From: Actinobacillus porcitonsillarum
GTDB lineage: Bacteria > Pseudomonadota > Gammaproteobacteria > Enterobacterales > Pasteurellaceae
Length of the DNA: 64,000 nt
Direction: 5' to 3'
Assembly (NCBI RefSeq): GCF_003101015.1
Contig: NZ_CP029206.1
Location: 2,181,001 to 2,245,000 of the forward strand
In this document: positions 48,723 through 58,320 of the stretch, piece by piece
Layout: each line of letters opens with the position of its first letter
Position numbering within the stretch: the first letter of the stretch is position 1
Program-made: the position numbers and the translations under genes
Notes under the pieces: generated by a model
The model's input: only the letters and a program-made list of their open reading frames with translations
Databases searched by the model: none
Told to the model about the DNA's origin: nothing

Positions 48723-50276
48723 TTAAGCATCTTTTTCGTCATGAATAAATAATGCTTCAATAAATTCTTCTGCGTTAAAAGGACGCAGGTCTTCAATTTT
48801 TTCACCCACCCCAATAAAACGGATTGGAATATTAAATTGATCAGCAATCGCAAAAATGACCCCACCTTTTGCCGTGCCGTCAAGTTTAGTTAAGGTAATA
48901 CCTGTTAAACCCACGGCTTCATTAAAGAGTTTTGCTTGGCTAATCGCATTTTGCCCTGTTCCGGCGTCTAACGTGAGCATAATTTCATGTGGCGCGGTTT
49001 CATCGTATTTTTGCATAACACGTACAATTTTTTTCAGCTCATCCATCAGATTGTTTTTATTTTGTAAACGACCTGCTGTATCAGCAATTAACACATCAAT
49101 GTTTTTTGCAGAAGCTGATTGCATGGCATCAAAAATGACGGAGGCTGAATCTGAACCACTTGTTTGTGCAATAACCGGAATGTTATTGCGCTCTCCCCAA
49201 ACTTGGAGCTGTTCAACTGCCGCTGCACGGAAAGTGTCACCAGCGGCTAACATGACGGATTTTCCTTCATTTTGGAACTGGCGAGCGAGTTTACCAATAG
49301 TCGTTGTTTTACCTACACCATTCACGCCAACCATTAAAATCACATAAGGTTTTTTACTCGTATCAATTTCTAACGGACGAGCTACCGGTTTAAGAACATC
49401 GGCTAATTCTTCTTTAAGAAGCTGATAAAGCGCATCCGCATCTTTAAGTTGCTGCTTTGTCGCATGTTGAGAAAGGTTGTTAATAATTTTCGTGGTTGTC
49501 GGCATACCTAAGTCGGCAATTAACAGTTGCTCTTCAAGTTCCTCAAAGAGTTCATCATCAATTTTCTTACCACGGAAGAAATTGAAAAAGCCAGAACCAA
49601 TACTTTGTTTGGTTTTAATGAGCCCTTGAATTAAACGGCTGAAAAAACCACCTTGACTTGGTTTTTCTTGATACTCATCTTGTGTTTTAGCTTCGGTTTC
49701 TTTTACTGCTTGTGTATCTGAAACCGTTTCATGCACTTCGCTTTCACCTTCAAATTCAATAAGCTCTTCAAGCTCTTCGAATTCTTCTTCAGCGGCAGAT
49801 TTATGATGCTCTTCTGCATGTAATTCCGCTTCAACAATCTCTTCAATTTGTGCTTCAAACTGTTGATGATGGTTAATGGAAGCTGCTTCTTCTTGAGTAT
49901 AAGCGGTCGTATTTTCACTATTTTTTGCAAAATCTTCGGCAAAATCAACCGCTTGCGCTTGAGGCTCTTCCTCTTTCTGAGAGGCTGCTGCGGTATCGAT
50001 AAGCGTAACGCTTTGTGATTTTTCTTCTTCGAAACTTTGCTCAATTTTTTCTTCTAATGTTTCGAGCTTTTCTTCGATTTCCTCTTCTAACTTTTCCGCA
50101 AAGGTTTCAAGCTGTTGTGCTTTCTCTTTTAAATGCTCGACCGCTTCTTCAAGGACAGAGTTTTCTGTCATTGAAGAATCTTGCTGAGTTTCTTCTTGTT
50201 TAGGCGTATCTTGAGCTACTTCTTCTTTTTTTCCAAAGCCAAGCCACGACCAAAAGCCTTTTTTCTTTTCTGACAT
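48723..50276 (-). CDS. ftsY: Signal recognition particle receptor FtsY
   Basis: FtsY is the SRP receptor GTPase that delivers ribosomes to the translocon. The 517-residue product has a long acidic A domain (about residues 10-200, E/Q-rich, coiled-coil-like), then the N domain and the GTPase G domain with GVNGVGKTTTIGKLA, DTFRAAAVEQL, ADTAGRLQNKNNL and TKLDGTAKGGVIF. ATG 50276 gives MSEKKKGFWSWLGFGKK, the amphipathic membrane-binding start. Confidence 0.97.
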   Translation of the reverse strand: MSEKKKGFWSWLGFGKKEEVAQDTPKQEETQQDSSMTENSVLEEAVEHLKEKAQQLETFAEKLEEEIEEKLETLEEKIEQSFEEEKSQSVTLIDTAAASQKEEEPQAQAVDFAEDFAKNSENTTAYTQEEAASINHHQQFEAQIEEIVEAELHAEEHHKSAAEEEFEELEELIEFEGESEVHETVSDTQAVKETEAKTQDEYQEKPSQGGFFSRLIQGLIKTKQSIGSGFFNFFRGKKIDDELFEELEEQLLIADLGMPTTTKIINNLSQHATKQQLKDADALYQLLKEELADVLKPVARPLEIDTSKKPYVILMVGVNGVGKTTTIGKLARQFQNEGKSVMLAAGDTFRAAAVEQLQVWGERNNIPVIAQTSGSDSASVIFDAMQSASAKNIDVLIADTAGRLQNKNNLMDELKKIVRVMQKYDETAPHEIMLTLDAGTGQNAISQAKLFNEAVGLTGITLTKLDGTAKGGVIFAIADQFNIPIRFIGVGEKIEDLRPFNAEEFIEALFIHDEKDA

Positions 50277-50354
50277 AATCAATTCTCAATGAGTATAAAA
50301 TGTATCAAGTTTACCAAAAAAATAGTTTTATGAGTATGAAAAGATCAAGAGATC

Positions 50355-51206
50355 TTAGACCGAAAACGGATATTGAATACTTGGGTGATATTCATAGCCT
50401 TCCACACGGAAATCATCAAGCGTTACCCATGTTTCTAAATCTTCTAACGATTTAATTTCAGGATTAATGATAAGTTTTGGTGCAGATAAAGGTTCTCTTT
50501 TTAACTGAACATCTCGCATTAGCTCAAGTTGATCTTCATAAATATGTGCATTAACAATTTTATGAAACGCTTGGCCGGCTTCATGTCCTGTAATTTGTGC
50601 CATTAATGCTAAAAAGGTATAGCATTGAATCATATTCCAGTTTAAACCTAAAGGAACATCCGCTGAACGTTGAGTGCTGTTAAGGTAAAGTTTACCGTCT
50701 AATAGTGAAAAATGATGGCTGTGTAAACATGGTCTTAAGCAACCTAATTCAAAGGCGCCAGGGTGATAAAAGGTATAAATCTCGCCACGGTTATCAATAC
50801 CACGACTTAAATCATCAACAATTTGACGAAGTAAATCCACACTTCCGCCATTCGGTTTAGGGAAATTTCGACCAATCGCACCATAAACAAGCCCCATATC
50901 ATCTTCGCCTTTACGGTGTGGATTGGCTAACCAAGCGCTATTTTCGTTAGCATTGGCATCCCACGATTTTGTACCTAAAGCACGAAAATCTGCTGCGCTA
51001 CTATAACCACGAATATAGCCTAATAATTCAGCAATGGCTGCTTTCCAAAAGCTACGGCGTGTTGTAACAAGGGGAAATTCGCCTTTTTCAACATCATAGG
51101 TTAAATCGGCATTAATGACGGTTAAACAACGCTTACCAGTGCGTTCATTGGCTACCCATTTTCCTTCATTTACGATACGATGGCATAAATCTAAATACTG
51201 TTTCAT
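50355..51206 (-). CDS. thyA: Thymidylate synthase
   Basis: ThyA methylates dUMP to dTMP with methylene-THF. The 283-residue protein matches the longer Pasteurellaceae form rather than the 264-residue E. coli enzyme. The catalytic cysteine is in [13 protein letters not shown], the phosphate-binding QRSADVPLG carries RS and D, the dUMP-binding asparagine is in LNWNMIQCY, and the H/Y pair in NAHIYEDQ. The PC-x-HSHHF context differs from the usual PCH-x3-QF. GAGGATTCA precedes ATG 51206. Confidence 0.94.
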   Translation of the reverse strand: MKQYLDLCHRIVNEGKWVANERTGKRCLTVINADLTYDVEKGEFPLVTTRRSFWKAAIAELLGYIRGYSSAADFRALGTKSWDANANENSAWLANPHRKGEDDMGLVYGAIGRNFPKPNGGSVDLLRQIVDDLSRGIDNRGEIYTFYHPGAFELGCLRPCLHSHHFSLLDGKLYLNSTQRSADVPLGLNWNMIQCYTFLALMAQITGHEAGQAFHKIVNAHIYEDQLELMRDVQLKREPLSAPKLIINPEIKSLEDLETWVTLDDFRVEGYEYHPSIQYPFSV

Positions 51207-51289
51207 TGAATCCTCAAGCAATTTTCTTTTATTTCAGGTAGAATTGTAACAGTTTTAGGAATTCTCAAAAAGTGAATAAGGAGTATGAT

Positions 51290-51859
51290 ATGAAAACCTT
51301 AATGAAATTTCTGTTAATTTGTGGTGTAACTATTCTTTCTGCATGTTCAAGTAATAAAACTCCAACCCGTTTAAGTGAATCGGAACTTGATCATAAATCT
51401 TATGCAATCGCTTATAGCGTGACTGGGCAAACTTATAAAGATAGAGTAACGCCGACCTATGATATTAACGCTTTTACACAAGGTGTTGATGATTGGTACT
51501 ACAATCGTATTTCTTTACCTATTGAGCAAATTCAAGCCATGACGTTAAATCGCTTAGTAGATCATAAAGAATATGCCTATTATAGTGGTGTGATGTTTGC
51601 AGATGCCTTTAAGCGAAATGTTGATTATTTAGATAAAAATTGTTGGGGCTTATTACATAAGCCTAGTATGGTTCAAGCTATGGACGATGCAATGCATGAT
51701 TTACAAAAAGGCAAAGTAAGAGACGATCAATATATTCGTGAAGGTGCGGATAAAATCATTCAACTTTGTGTAAAAACCATTGTTTATGATGAAAAGACTG
51801 AAGTAAAAACAAAGAAAGCAACAAAAAAATCAGTAAAGAAAGCAAAAAATAGTAAGTAA
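51290..51859 (+). CDS. Predicted lipoprotein, unknown function
   Basis: A 189-residue protein with a lipoprotein signal (MKTLMKFLLICGVTILSAC; lipidated cysteine at residue 19 in LSAC). The mature part is helical, contains YAIAYSVTGQTYKDRVTPTY, YYSGVMFADAFKRNVDYLDKNCWGLL and two further cysteines, and ends in a lysine-rich tail (KKATKKSVKKAKNSK). I do not recognise the family beyond a Pasteurellaceae-like hypothetical lipoprotein. ATG 51290 is set by AAGGAGTATGAT. It is monocistronic with its own terminator, divergent from thyA. Confidence 0.8.
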   Translation: MKTLMKFLLICGVTILSACSSNKTPTRLSESELDHKSYAIAYSVTGQTYKDRVTPTYDINAFTQGVDDWYYNRISLPIEQIQAMTLNRLVDHKEYAYYSGVMFADAFKRNVDYLDKNCWGLLHKPSMVQAMDDAMHDLQKGKVRDDQYIREGADKIIQLCVKTIVYDEKTEVKTKKATKKSVKKAKNSK

Positions 51860-51872
51860 ATAACAAAGGTAA

Positions 51873-51909
51873 GGACAGAGTCTAATATAGCTTGGCTCTG
51901 TCTTTTTTT
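51873..51909 (+). terminator. Terminator of the lipoprotein gene
   Basis: A GGACAGAG...CTCTGTC stem followed by seven T's lies 14 bp after the stop. Confidence 0.85.
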
Positions 51910-51920
51910 ATTTTGAACGT

Positions 51921-51960
51921 AAAAAAATCAGCCAATATGTTTTAAGCATACTGGCTGATT
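51921..51960 (-). terminator. Terminator of fabB
   Basis: On the minus strand a 14 bp nearly perfect stem, AATCAGCCAGTATG/CATATTGGCTGATT, runs into seven T's, 16 bp after the fabB stop. Confidence 0.9.
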
Positions 51961-51976
51961 GTTTAAATTTAAGGGA

Positions 51977-53194
51977 TTAACCTTGATATTTTTGGAAAAC
52001 TAAACAAGCGTTTGTGCCACCAAAGCCGAAGCTATTAGACATTACGGTTGTTAATGCTTTATCTTGACGTTCTGTCACGATATTTAAGCCTTTTGCTTGC
52101 TCGTCTAATTCTTCAATATTGATGCTTGGAGCGATGAAACCATTATCTAACATCAATAATGAGTAGATAGCTTCGTGAGCACCTGCTGCACCCAGTGAGT
52201 GACCTGTCATTGATTTGGTTGATGAAATCGCTGGCGCATTTTCACCGAATACATTTTTGATTGCACCTAATTCTTTCACATCACCTACCGGTGTTGATGT
52301 ACCGTGTACGTTGATATATTCGATTTTACCTTTAACCGTTGCCATTGCTTGTTTCATACAGCGTTCAGCACCTTCACCGCTTGGTGCAACCATATCGTAA
52401 CCGTCTGATGTTGCACCATAGCCTACGATTTCAGCATAAATTTTCGCACCACGAGCAAGAGCGTGTTCAAGTTCTTCAACCACAACAACTGCACCACCAC
52501 CTGCGATAACAAAGCCGTCACGGTTTGCATCGTAAGCACGAGAAGCTTTAGTTGGGGTTTCATTATATTTAGTTGAAACAGCACCCATTGCGTCAAATTC
52601 GGTTGCACACTCCCAAGATAGCTCTTCTGCACCACCTGCAAAAACCACATCTTGTTTGCCTAATTGGATTAACTCCATTGCGTGACCGATACAGTGTGCA
52701 GAGGTTGCACAAGCAGAGCTGATAGAGTAGTTCACACCACGAATTTTATAAGGGGTTGCCAAGCAAGCAGATACACTTGAAGCCATTGTTTTAGTCACAG
52801 CATAAGGACCAACTGCTTTTACACCACGCGGGCTACGCACAGCATCACAAGCCACTAATTGGCTATGTGCAGAACCTGTACCTGCACCGATAACTAAACC
52901 TGTGCGGTCGTTAGACACCTGTTCTTCTGTTAAACCTGAATCTTCAATCGCTTCTTTCATTGAAAGGTAAGCATAAGCCGCAGCATCGCCCATAAAACGA
53001 TACACTTTGCGATCAATTAATTCCGCTGGATTTAATTTAATTGTCCCTGCAACTTGGCTACGCATACCCACTTCAGCAAATTCAGGCACAAACTCAATCC
53101 CTGATTTTCCTTCTTTTAATGAAGCTAACACTTCTTCTTTGTTATTACCGATACTCGAAATAATGCCGATACCTGTGATGACAACTCTTTTCAT
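51977..53194 (-). CDS. fabB: 3-oxoacyl-ACP synthase I
   Basis: FabB elongates acyl-ACP and is needed for unsaturated fatty acids. The 405-residue protein has the catalytic triad context: the cysteine in [16 protein letters not shown] near 163, a histidine in [11 protein letters not shown] near 298 and a histidine in [15 protein letters not shown] near 333. The gap to cyaA (53195-53429) contains the palindrome TCTCA-N7-TGAGA at 53234-53250 in the fabB upstream region; its meaning is unknown. Confidence 0.97.
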   Translation of the reverse strand: MKRVVITGIGIISSIGNNKEEVLASLKEGKSGIEFVPEFAEVGMRSQVAGTIKLNPAELIDRKVYRFMGDAAAYAYLSMKEAIEDSGLTEEQVSNDRTGLVIGAGTGSAHSQLVACDAVRSPRGVKAVGPYAVTKTMASSVSACLATPYKIRGVNYSISSACATSAHCIGHAMELIQLGKQDVVFAGGAEELSWECATEFDAMGAVSTKYNETPTKASRAYDANRDGFVIAGGGAVVVVEELEHALARGAKIYAEIVGYGATSDGYDMVAPSGEGAERCMKQAMATVKGKIEYINVHGTSTPVGDVKELGAIKNVFGENAPAISSTKSMTGHSLGAAGAHEAIYSLLMLDNGFIAPSINIEELDEQAKGLNIVTERQDKALTTVMSNSFGFGGTNACLVFQKYQG

Positions 53195-53429
53195 ATTTAA
53201 TCCTTATGATTAGAAAAATTTAAACTTTTCAGCTCTCATTTATAGTGAGATAAGCTAGAAAACTTGCCTATTCTACACAATTTTACGTTTTGTCTGAACT
53301 ACTTTTCATGATTCTATTGGTGTGATCCGAGCTGTTCTTGGTAAATATCAAACTTCTATTGGCTTTAGCTTTACTTTTATGGCTAAACTGATAGAGTGTA
53401 CTTCAAATTTTTAAATGAAGGAATCTAGC

Positions 53430-55922
53430 GTGAAAAACTGGGTATCAATCAACCCTTGTCAAATTAAAAATCAGGCAGAAACAGCAGCTTTGGTTTTAGA
53501 TTTGAATACCCAAATGGGCAAAGCAGTAGAGCGGATTGATACGCTAGAACAGTTAAGAATGCACCGAGCGTTAGCATCGGGTAGCCCTCATTTTAAGCAT
53601 GTCTTTTTACTTCTACCATTACTGATTCATTACAATATTCCTGAATTTCCGGCGTATGTTGAGAATGCTCCCCAAGGAATTGCTCATTTTAATTTAAATG
53701 CCTATCAACAACGTTTTTTTGACACAATAAGTGATCATCATGAAGAGCTGTCTGAACAACCTATGTTTGATGGTTTATATTCAATGGGGAGTACAGGCTC
53801 TATTACGCAGACAACTTTATCGGATTTGGATTTATGGCTATGCTATTCAGATAGTATGAGTAATGCTCAGTATCAATTAATGGAAACAAAATTAGCCAAA
53901 CTCAAACAATGGGCTAAGAATTTAGGTGTGGAAGTTAATTTTTACTTGATGAATCCTCTTCATTTTAAGACAAACCACCATAATAGCCATGTGACCGAAG
54001 AACATAGTGGCTCAGCACAACATTTTTTCTTATTAGATGAATTTTATCGTTCAGCTATTCGTTTGGCGGGAAAAAGACTGCTCTGGTTGCATTTACCTGA
54101 TGAGCTTTATAAACAAGCGGTAAATCATCCCTCTCTTGATTTATCTCAATGGATCGATTTTGGTGACTTTTCTTCACTCTCTACCGCAGAGTTTTTTGGC
54201 GCGAGTTTGTGGCAACTTTATAAGGGGATTGAAAGCCCTTATAAATCGGCGATTAAAATTCTGTTACTAGAAAGTTATGCGCAAACTTATCCTGAAACAT
54301 CCCTAATTTCTAAAATTTTTAAACAGAAATTACTCGCTAAAGAAAAAGAAGAATACCACTTTGATCCTTACTTAGCGATGTTGGAACAGGTAACTACCTA
54401 CCTAGAAAGTCGTAATGAATACTCACGATTAGATCGCTTGCGTCAATGTTTTTATCTTAAAGCCAATGAAGGTAAAACCTTATATAACTGGCGTGAATCT
54501 TGGATTAAAGGATTGATAGAACAATGGCATTGGCAAAAAGAGGATGTTAAGATTTTAAATAATCGTTCCCATTGGAAAATGAAGCAAGCAATGGCTCAAC
54601 ACAAAATGCTTGTAGAACAGTTATTACAAAGCTATCGGAATCTAATTAATTTTGCTCGAAAATTCCATATTGATCCGACTATTATGACAGCGGATACGGA
54701 TATTTTAATGCGTAAATTATATTCCGTGTTTGAGGCTTTACCTGGCAAAGTAACACTAATCAATCCCAATATAGCTCCGAATTTATCTGAAAAAGCAATT
54801 TCTTTCATTGAAGTGAATGAAGGTATTAATACGAAAGCCGGTTGGTATATTGTGAATCAAACCCCAACAAGTGGTTATGATTCTGAGAAACGCTTTGTTC
54901 AATATAATAAAAATTTAAATAAACTGGTAGCGTGGGCTTATTTCAATGGTGTTATTACGGCAGAAACGACATTACACATTGTAAGCAATCATGTAGATTT
55001 AGTGAAGCTTCGTCAATTTATTACGGATCTTAGACTCTTTTTTCCCATCGCAGCGCCTCAAATTTCTAATGAAGAGCTACTTCATCCGAATGAAATTCGT
55101 AGCCTGATTTTGGCCATTAACTTAACAAATGATCCAACGGAGCATGGTTCAAATAATCGCCGTAGCTTCCATCAAAGTGATCTGTTTAATTTAGGCATTT
55201 CAGAGCAAAATTTGGTGGGAAGTATTAGTATCATCTATCGAAATATGTGGAATGAAATTCGGACTCACCATTTTGAAGGCGAAAATGCGATTTTGAATGC
55301 GCTAAAGGTCATTTCCAATAAAATTTATCGGGATTCTGCACCACCTCAATCTGTAAATGTATTTTGTTATAGCCAATTATTCCGAAGTGAATTGCGAGAA
55401 ATTATTGCAGATTTAGTCCATCGTAGTATTTCTGTTCAAACCGGAACGGTTTATACAAAAGTATTTAATACATTAAAAGTGGATGGTAAAACGTGGCAAT
55501 TTGTTTTTAACGATCAGAATGTACAAATAAAGCCTATTCAAGAACAAGCGGTCGAAAATGATCAAAAAAATGCAAATGTTCAAGGGGGAGGCATATCTTC
55601 ACATTATCCAAAAGAGATCAATGAATTTGCCAGTGAAGGCTTTTTACAGTTTTTCTTTGAAGACAGTGATAATAATTGCTTTAATGTTTATGTATTAGAT
55701 GAAAGAAACAATATGGAAAGTTATTCAACTTGCCAGGGCACAAAGGACGAGAAAATAAAAGAAATTAATCGCTTTTATGCCGAAAACGCACTTATGAATT
55801 TAGATGAAGGTATATTTAACCATCCTCAGTTTTATCAACTACTTAAGTTTGATGATAGAGTCGAAATCGTGCCATATCAAAGTAAGCAACATCGTGATTT
55901 TATGTTAAATAATACAAAATAG
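53430..55922 (+). CDS. cyaA: Class I adenylate cyclase
   Basis: CyaA makes cAMP for CRP. The 830-residue protein shows the N-terminal catalytic domain with YSMGSTGSITQTTLSDLDLWLCY (the nucleotidyltransferase GS...DxD core) and the C-terminal glucose-sensing regulatory region. The GTG at 53430 is preferred: AAGGA lies 7 nt before it, while ATG 53415 has no ribosome site. A weak non-ATG start is also known for E. coli cyaA. The upstream gap holds a lone CRP half-site (TGTGATCC) only. Confidence 0.93.
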   Translation: MKNWVSINPCQIKNQAETAALVLDLNTQMGKAVERIDTLEQLRMHRALASGSPHFKHVFLLLPLLIHYNIPEFPAYVENAPQGIAHFNLNAYQQRFFDTISDHHEELSEQPMFDGLYSMGSTGSITQTTLSDLDLWLCYSDSMSNAQYQLMETKLAKLKQWAKNLGVEVNFYLMNPLHFKTNHHNSHVTEEHSGSAQHFFLLDEFYRSAIRLAGKRLLWLHLPDELYKQAVNHPSLDLSQWIDFGDFSSLSTAEFFGASLWQLYKGIESPYKSAIKILLLESYAQTYPETSLISKIFKQKLLAKEKEEYHFDPYLAMLEQVTTYLESRNEYSRLDRLRQCFYLKANEGKTLYNWRESWIKGLIEQWHWQKEDVKILNNRSHWKMKQAMAQHKMLVEQLLQSYRNLINFARKFHIDPTIMTADTDILMRKLYSVFEALPGKVTLINPNIAPNLSEKAISFIEVNEGINTKAGWYIVNQTPTSGYDSEKRFVQYNKNLNKLVAWAYFNGVITAETTLHIVSNHVDLVKLRQFITDLRLFFPIAAPQISNEELLHPNEIRSLILAINLTNDPTEHGSNNRRSFHQSDLFNLGISEQNLVGSISIIYRNMWNEIRTHHFEGENAILNALKVISNKIYRDSAPPQSVNVFCYSQLFRSELREIIADLVHRSISVQTGTVYTKVFNTLKVDGKTWQFVFNDQNVQIKPIQEQAVENDQKNANVQGGGISSHYPKEINEFASEGFLQFFFEDSDNNCFNVYVLDERNNMESYSTCQGTKDEKIKEINRFYAENALMNLDEGIFNHPQFYQLLKFDDRVEIVPYQSKQHRDFMLNNTK

Positions 55923-55941
55923 AAGTGTTTTGTATCATCAG

Positions 55942-55972
55942 ATAGACCTAATTCCCTTAGGTCTATTTTTTT
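55942..55972 (+). terminator. Terminator of cyaA
   Basis: A 10 bp stem, ATAGACCTAA/TTAGGTCTAT, with a 5-nt loop is followed by a T-tract, 20 bp after cyaA. Confidence 0.9.
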
Positions 55973-55985
55973 ATTTGCCAATCAC

Positions 55986-56004
55986 GCAAATGATATTGAC
56001 TTTT
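55986..56004 (+). promoter_or_regulatory. Possible Fur box upstream of the TonB-dependent receptor
   Basis: GCAAATGATATTGACTTTT matches 12 of 19 positions of the Fur consensus GATAATGATAATCATTATC. It is 82 bp upstream of the receptor ATG. The match is moderate, so the case rests partly on the gene's family. Confidence 0.4.
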
Positions 56005-56085
56005 ATTTGTGATTTACATATATTTACGGAACTTTCTCAAATGAGAGTAATTTGTATTAAAGTTTTATTGTAGGACCCTCTAATT

Positions 56086-58197
56086 ATGCAATTTACAAAA
56101 ACAAAACTTTCTTTAGCAATGCTTGTTGCATTAACGCCTTTGGCTTATGCCGAAAATAGTGTAAACCTTGGCTTAATTAATGTTGTCACAGAAAATAGTG
56201 GCGCAAAGGCTAAAACAAATGCGGTAACCTTAAAAGATCTCAATAAATCAGCATCCTCTGATTTACGTAGTTTACTCAAAGAAGAACCATCAATTAACTT
56301 TGGTGGTGGTAATGGCGGTACATCTCAATGGGTAACGATTCGTGGTATGGGGCAAGATCAAATTGATTTTAAAGTTGATAATACTTCAAGCGACACTCCT
56401 ATTTTCCACCATCAAAGTAGATTCATGTTAGATCCGAGTTTAATTAAACGTATTGATGTGCGTAAAGGTGCAGGATCTGCAAGTGCAGGTATTGGGGCAA
56501 CAAGTGGCTCAATTGAAGCAACAACAGTCGATGCAAAAGATTTATTAAAAGAAGGTCAGGAATTTGGCTTTAAACTTAATGCAGGAGTAAGCAGCAATGA
56601 AGGTCATTCTCAAGGCGCAACAGTATACGGAAAATCTGGTGCTTTTGATGCTGTTTTAAGTGGTAACTGGCAAACCCTTGAAAATTATAAAGGGGGAAAA
56701 GGTTATTTAAATAAAGAAAATTCAGATACTGTCAAAAATAGCGCATTAGCACAACGTGGTTTATTAGCCAAATTTGGTATTGATTTTACCGAAAATCAGC
56801 GCGTAGTATTAAGTCATCGCCAAGAACACTATCATGGTGAGCGTGCATTACGTGAGGAGTTTGACTTTTCTCAATCTTATAAAGCAGGAACAAAAAAAGA
56901 TCTTAAAAATGGTCAAACATTGAGTAATGTTTTTGCTGGAAAATCTCGTGGCAATGACACTTACTATATTTTAGATGCGAATGGTGCCTTCATTCCTTAT
57001 GATGAAAATAATTCACCTCGTTACCGTATTACCAGTCAAGATACAACAAATTTAGAATGGCAAGGTAAAAATATGGGGGTTGTTACAGAAGCAAAAGCTA
57101 ATGCTTATCGTATCGAAACATCTCGTAAAGAACCTTCCGAAAACAGCAGAACACGAGTATTAACTCACGGTATCAATTTAGATTTAGATTCTGAAATAGG
57201 TCAAAATCATTGGCTCAAATATGGGATAAATTATCGCCATCAAGAAGCAAAACCAAATGCGATTGAAGCGATTGCTAGAAATCGAAATTCTGGAAAAATG
57301 GTTCCAACAGGTGTAAAACGTAACCAAGAAAAAGATGACTTAGGTTTTTATCTTGAAGGAATCTGGGGCATGGGACCTGTTACTCTCACAACGGGTGCTC
57401 GTTATGATTACTTTAAGTTTAAAGCCAATAGTGGTAAAGATGTTAGCCATGCAGATTTTAATCCAAGTGTTGGCTTAATCTGGCAAGCATTAGATAACTT
57501 AAGTTTCAATACAAACTTAAATTACGCAAGTCGTAGCCCTCGTCTGTTTGAGGCTATGCTGGCTGGTAATACTTTAAGAGATGTTGCAGATAATCTTCGT
57601 GCAGAAAAAGCTCGCAATACGGAAATTGGATTTAATTATGATTTAACAGAAAATATCTCCTTTAACGGAAGCTATTTCTGGCAAAAAGTAAAAGATGCAC
57701 ATGCAATTAAAGATAATATGATTGTTAATTCTGCGCTTTTACGTAACCAAGGCTATGAATTAAGTGGTGCTTATACATTAGGTGGCTTTAAATTCCGAGT
57801 CGGTGTTGCAGAAAGTAAACCTGAAACGTTTACTTTCAATGATGCTAGTTTAGATAATGCTGTTTTTGCAGTAGCGACAGGGCGTACATGGACAACATTA
57901 ATTTCTTACAAATTTGAAGCGACAAGTTTAGAGATTGGTTGGAAAGGACGCTTTGTTGAAGGCGAAACGGGCTCTCCAAGTCGAGGTTCTAGTTCCAATA
58001 GTGCTTCAATTAAACAAGCTGGATATGGTGTAAATGATTTCTTTGCTAGCTGGGATGCAAGTAAAAACTTAAAGCTTAATTTTGAAGTAAACAACGCATT
58101 TAACAAAAATTATAAAAGTCATAGCCAACGAGCTGGAGGCAATAGTTTAGTTGGTGCTGGTCGTGATTTCCGTGTAAATGTGAATTACACCTTCTAA
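56086..58197 (+). CDS. TonB-dependent outer-membrane receptor, FetA/FrpB-like
   Basis: A 703-residue outer-membrane transporter, probably for an iron complex. The signal peptide is residues 1-22 (cut after LAYA), with a TonB-box-like LGLINVV region right after it. A plug domain (about 45-160, with VTIRGMGQDQIDFKVDN and IDVRKGAGSASAGIGATSGS) precedes a beta-barrel ending in aromatic F (VNVNYTF). IFHHQSRFMLDPSLIKRIDV and TTVDAKDLL resemble the FetA/FrpB/CopB group, some members of which take up ferric enterobactin or other iron sources. The ligand is unknown. It is monocistronic, with its own terminator. Confidence 0.87.
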   Translation: MQFTKTKLSLAMLVALTPLAYAENSVNLGLINVVTENSGAKAKTNAVTLKDLNKSASSDLRSLLKEEPSINFGGGNGGTSQWVTIRGMGQDQIDFKVDNTSSDTPIFHHQSRFMLDPSLIKRIDVRKGAGSASAGIGATSGSIEATTVDAKDLLKEGQEFGFKLNAGVSSNEGHSQGATVYGKSGAFDAVLSGNWQTLENYKGGKGYLNKENSDTVKNSALAQRGLLAKFGIDFTENQRVVLSHRQEHYHGERALREEFDFSQSYKAGTKKDLKNGQTLSNVFAGKSRGNDTYYILDANGAFIPYDENNSPRYRITSQDTTNLEWQGKNMGVVTEAKANAYRIETSRKEPSENSRTRVLTHGINLDLDSEIGQNHWLKYGINYRHQEAKPNAIEAIARNRNSGKMVPTGVKRNQEKDDLGFYLEGIWGMGPVTLTTGARYDYFKFKANSGKDVSHADFNPSVGLIWQALDNLSFNTNLNYASRSPRLFEAMLAGNTLRDVADNLRAEKARNTEIGFNYDLTENISFNGSYFWQKVKDAHAIKDNMIVNSALLRNQGYELSGAYTLGGFKFRVGVAESKPETFTFNDASLDNAVFAVATGRTWTTLISYKFEATSLEIGWKGRFVEGETGSPSRGSSSNSASIKQAGYGVNDFFASWDASKNLKLNFEVNNAFNKNYKSHSQRAGGNSLVGAGRDFRVNVNYTF

Positions 58198-58217
58198 CCT
58201 ATTCACTTAAATCTTTC

Positions 58218-58255
58218 AACCTCATATACCTCTCTCGGAGTATATGAGGTTTTTT
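58218..58255 (+). terminator. Terminator of the FetA-like receptor gene
   Basis: A 12 bp stem, AACCTCATATAC/GTATATGAGGTT, with a 10-nt loop and T-tract lies 20 bp after the stop. Confidence 0.92.
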
Positions 58256-58320
58256 CGTTTCTTCATCTTTGGGATTTGTGGCATAATTTCACTAGTTTTA
58301 TTTGCGTTATTGGATAATCA

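Noticed and set aside
53312-53330. CRP site upstream of cyaA
   Set aside because: Only the TGTGA half is present; the other half does not match TCACA.
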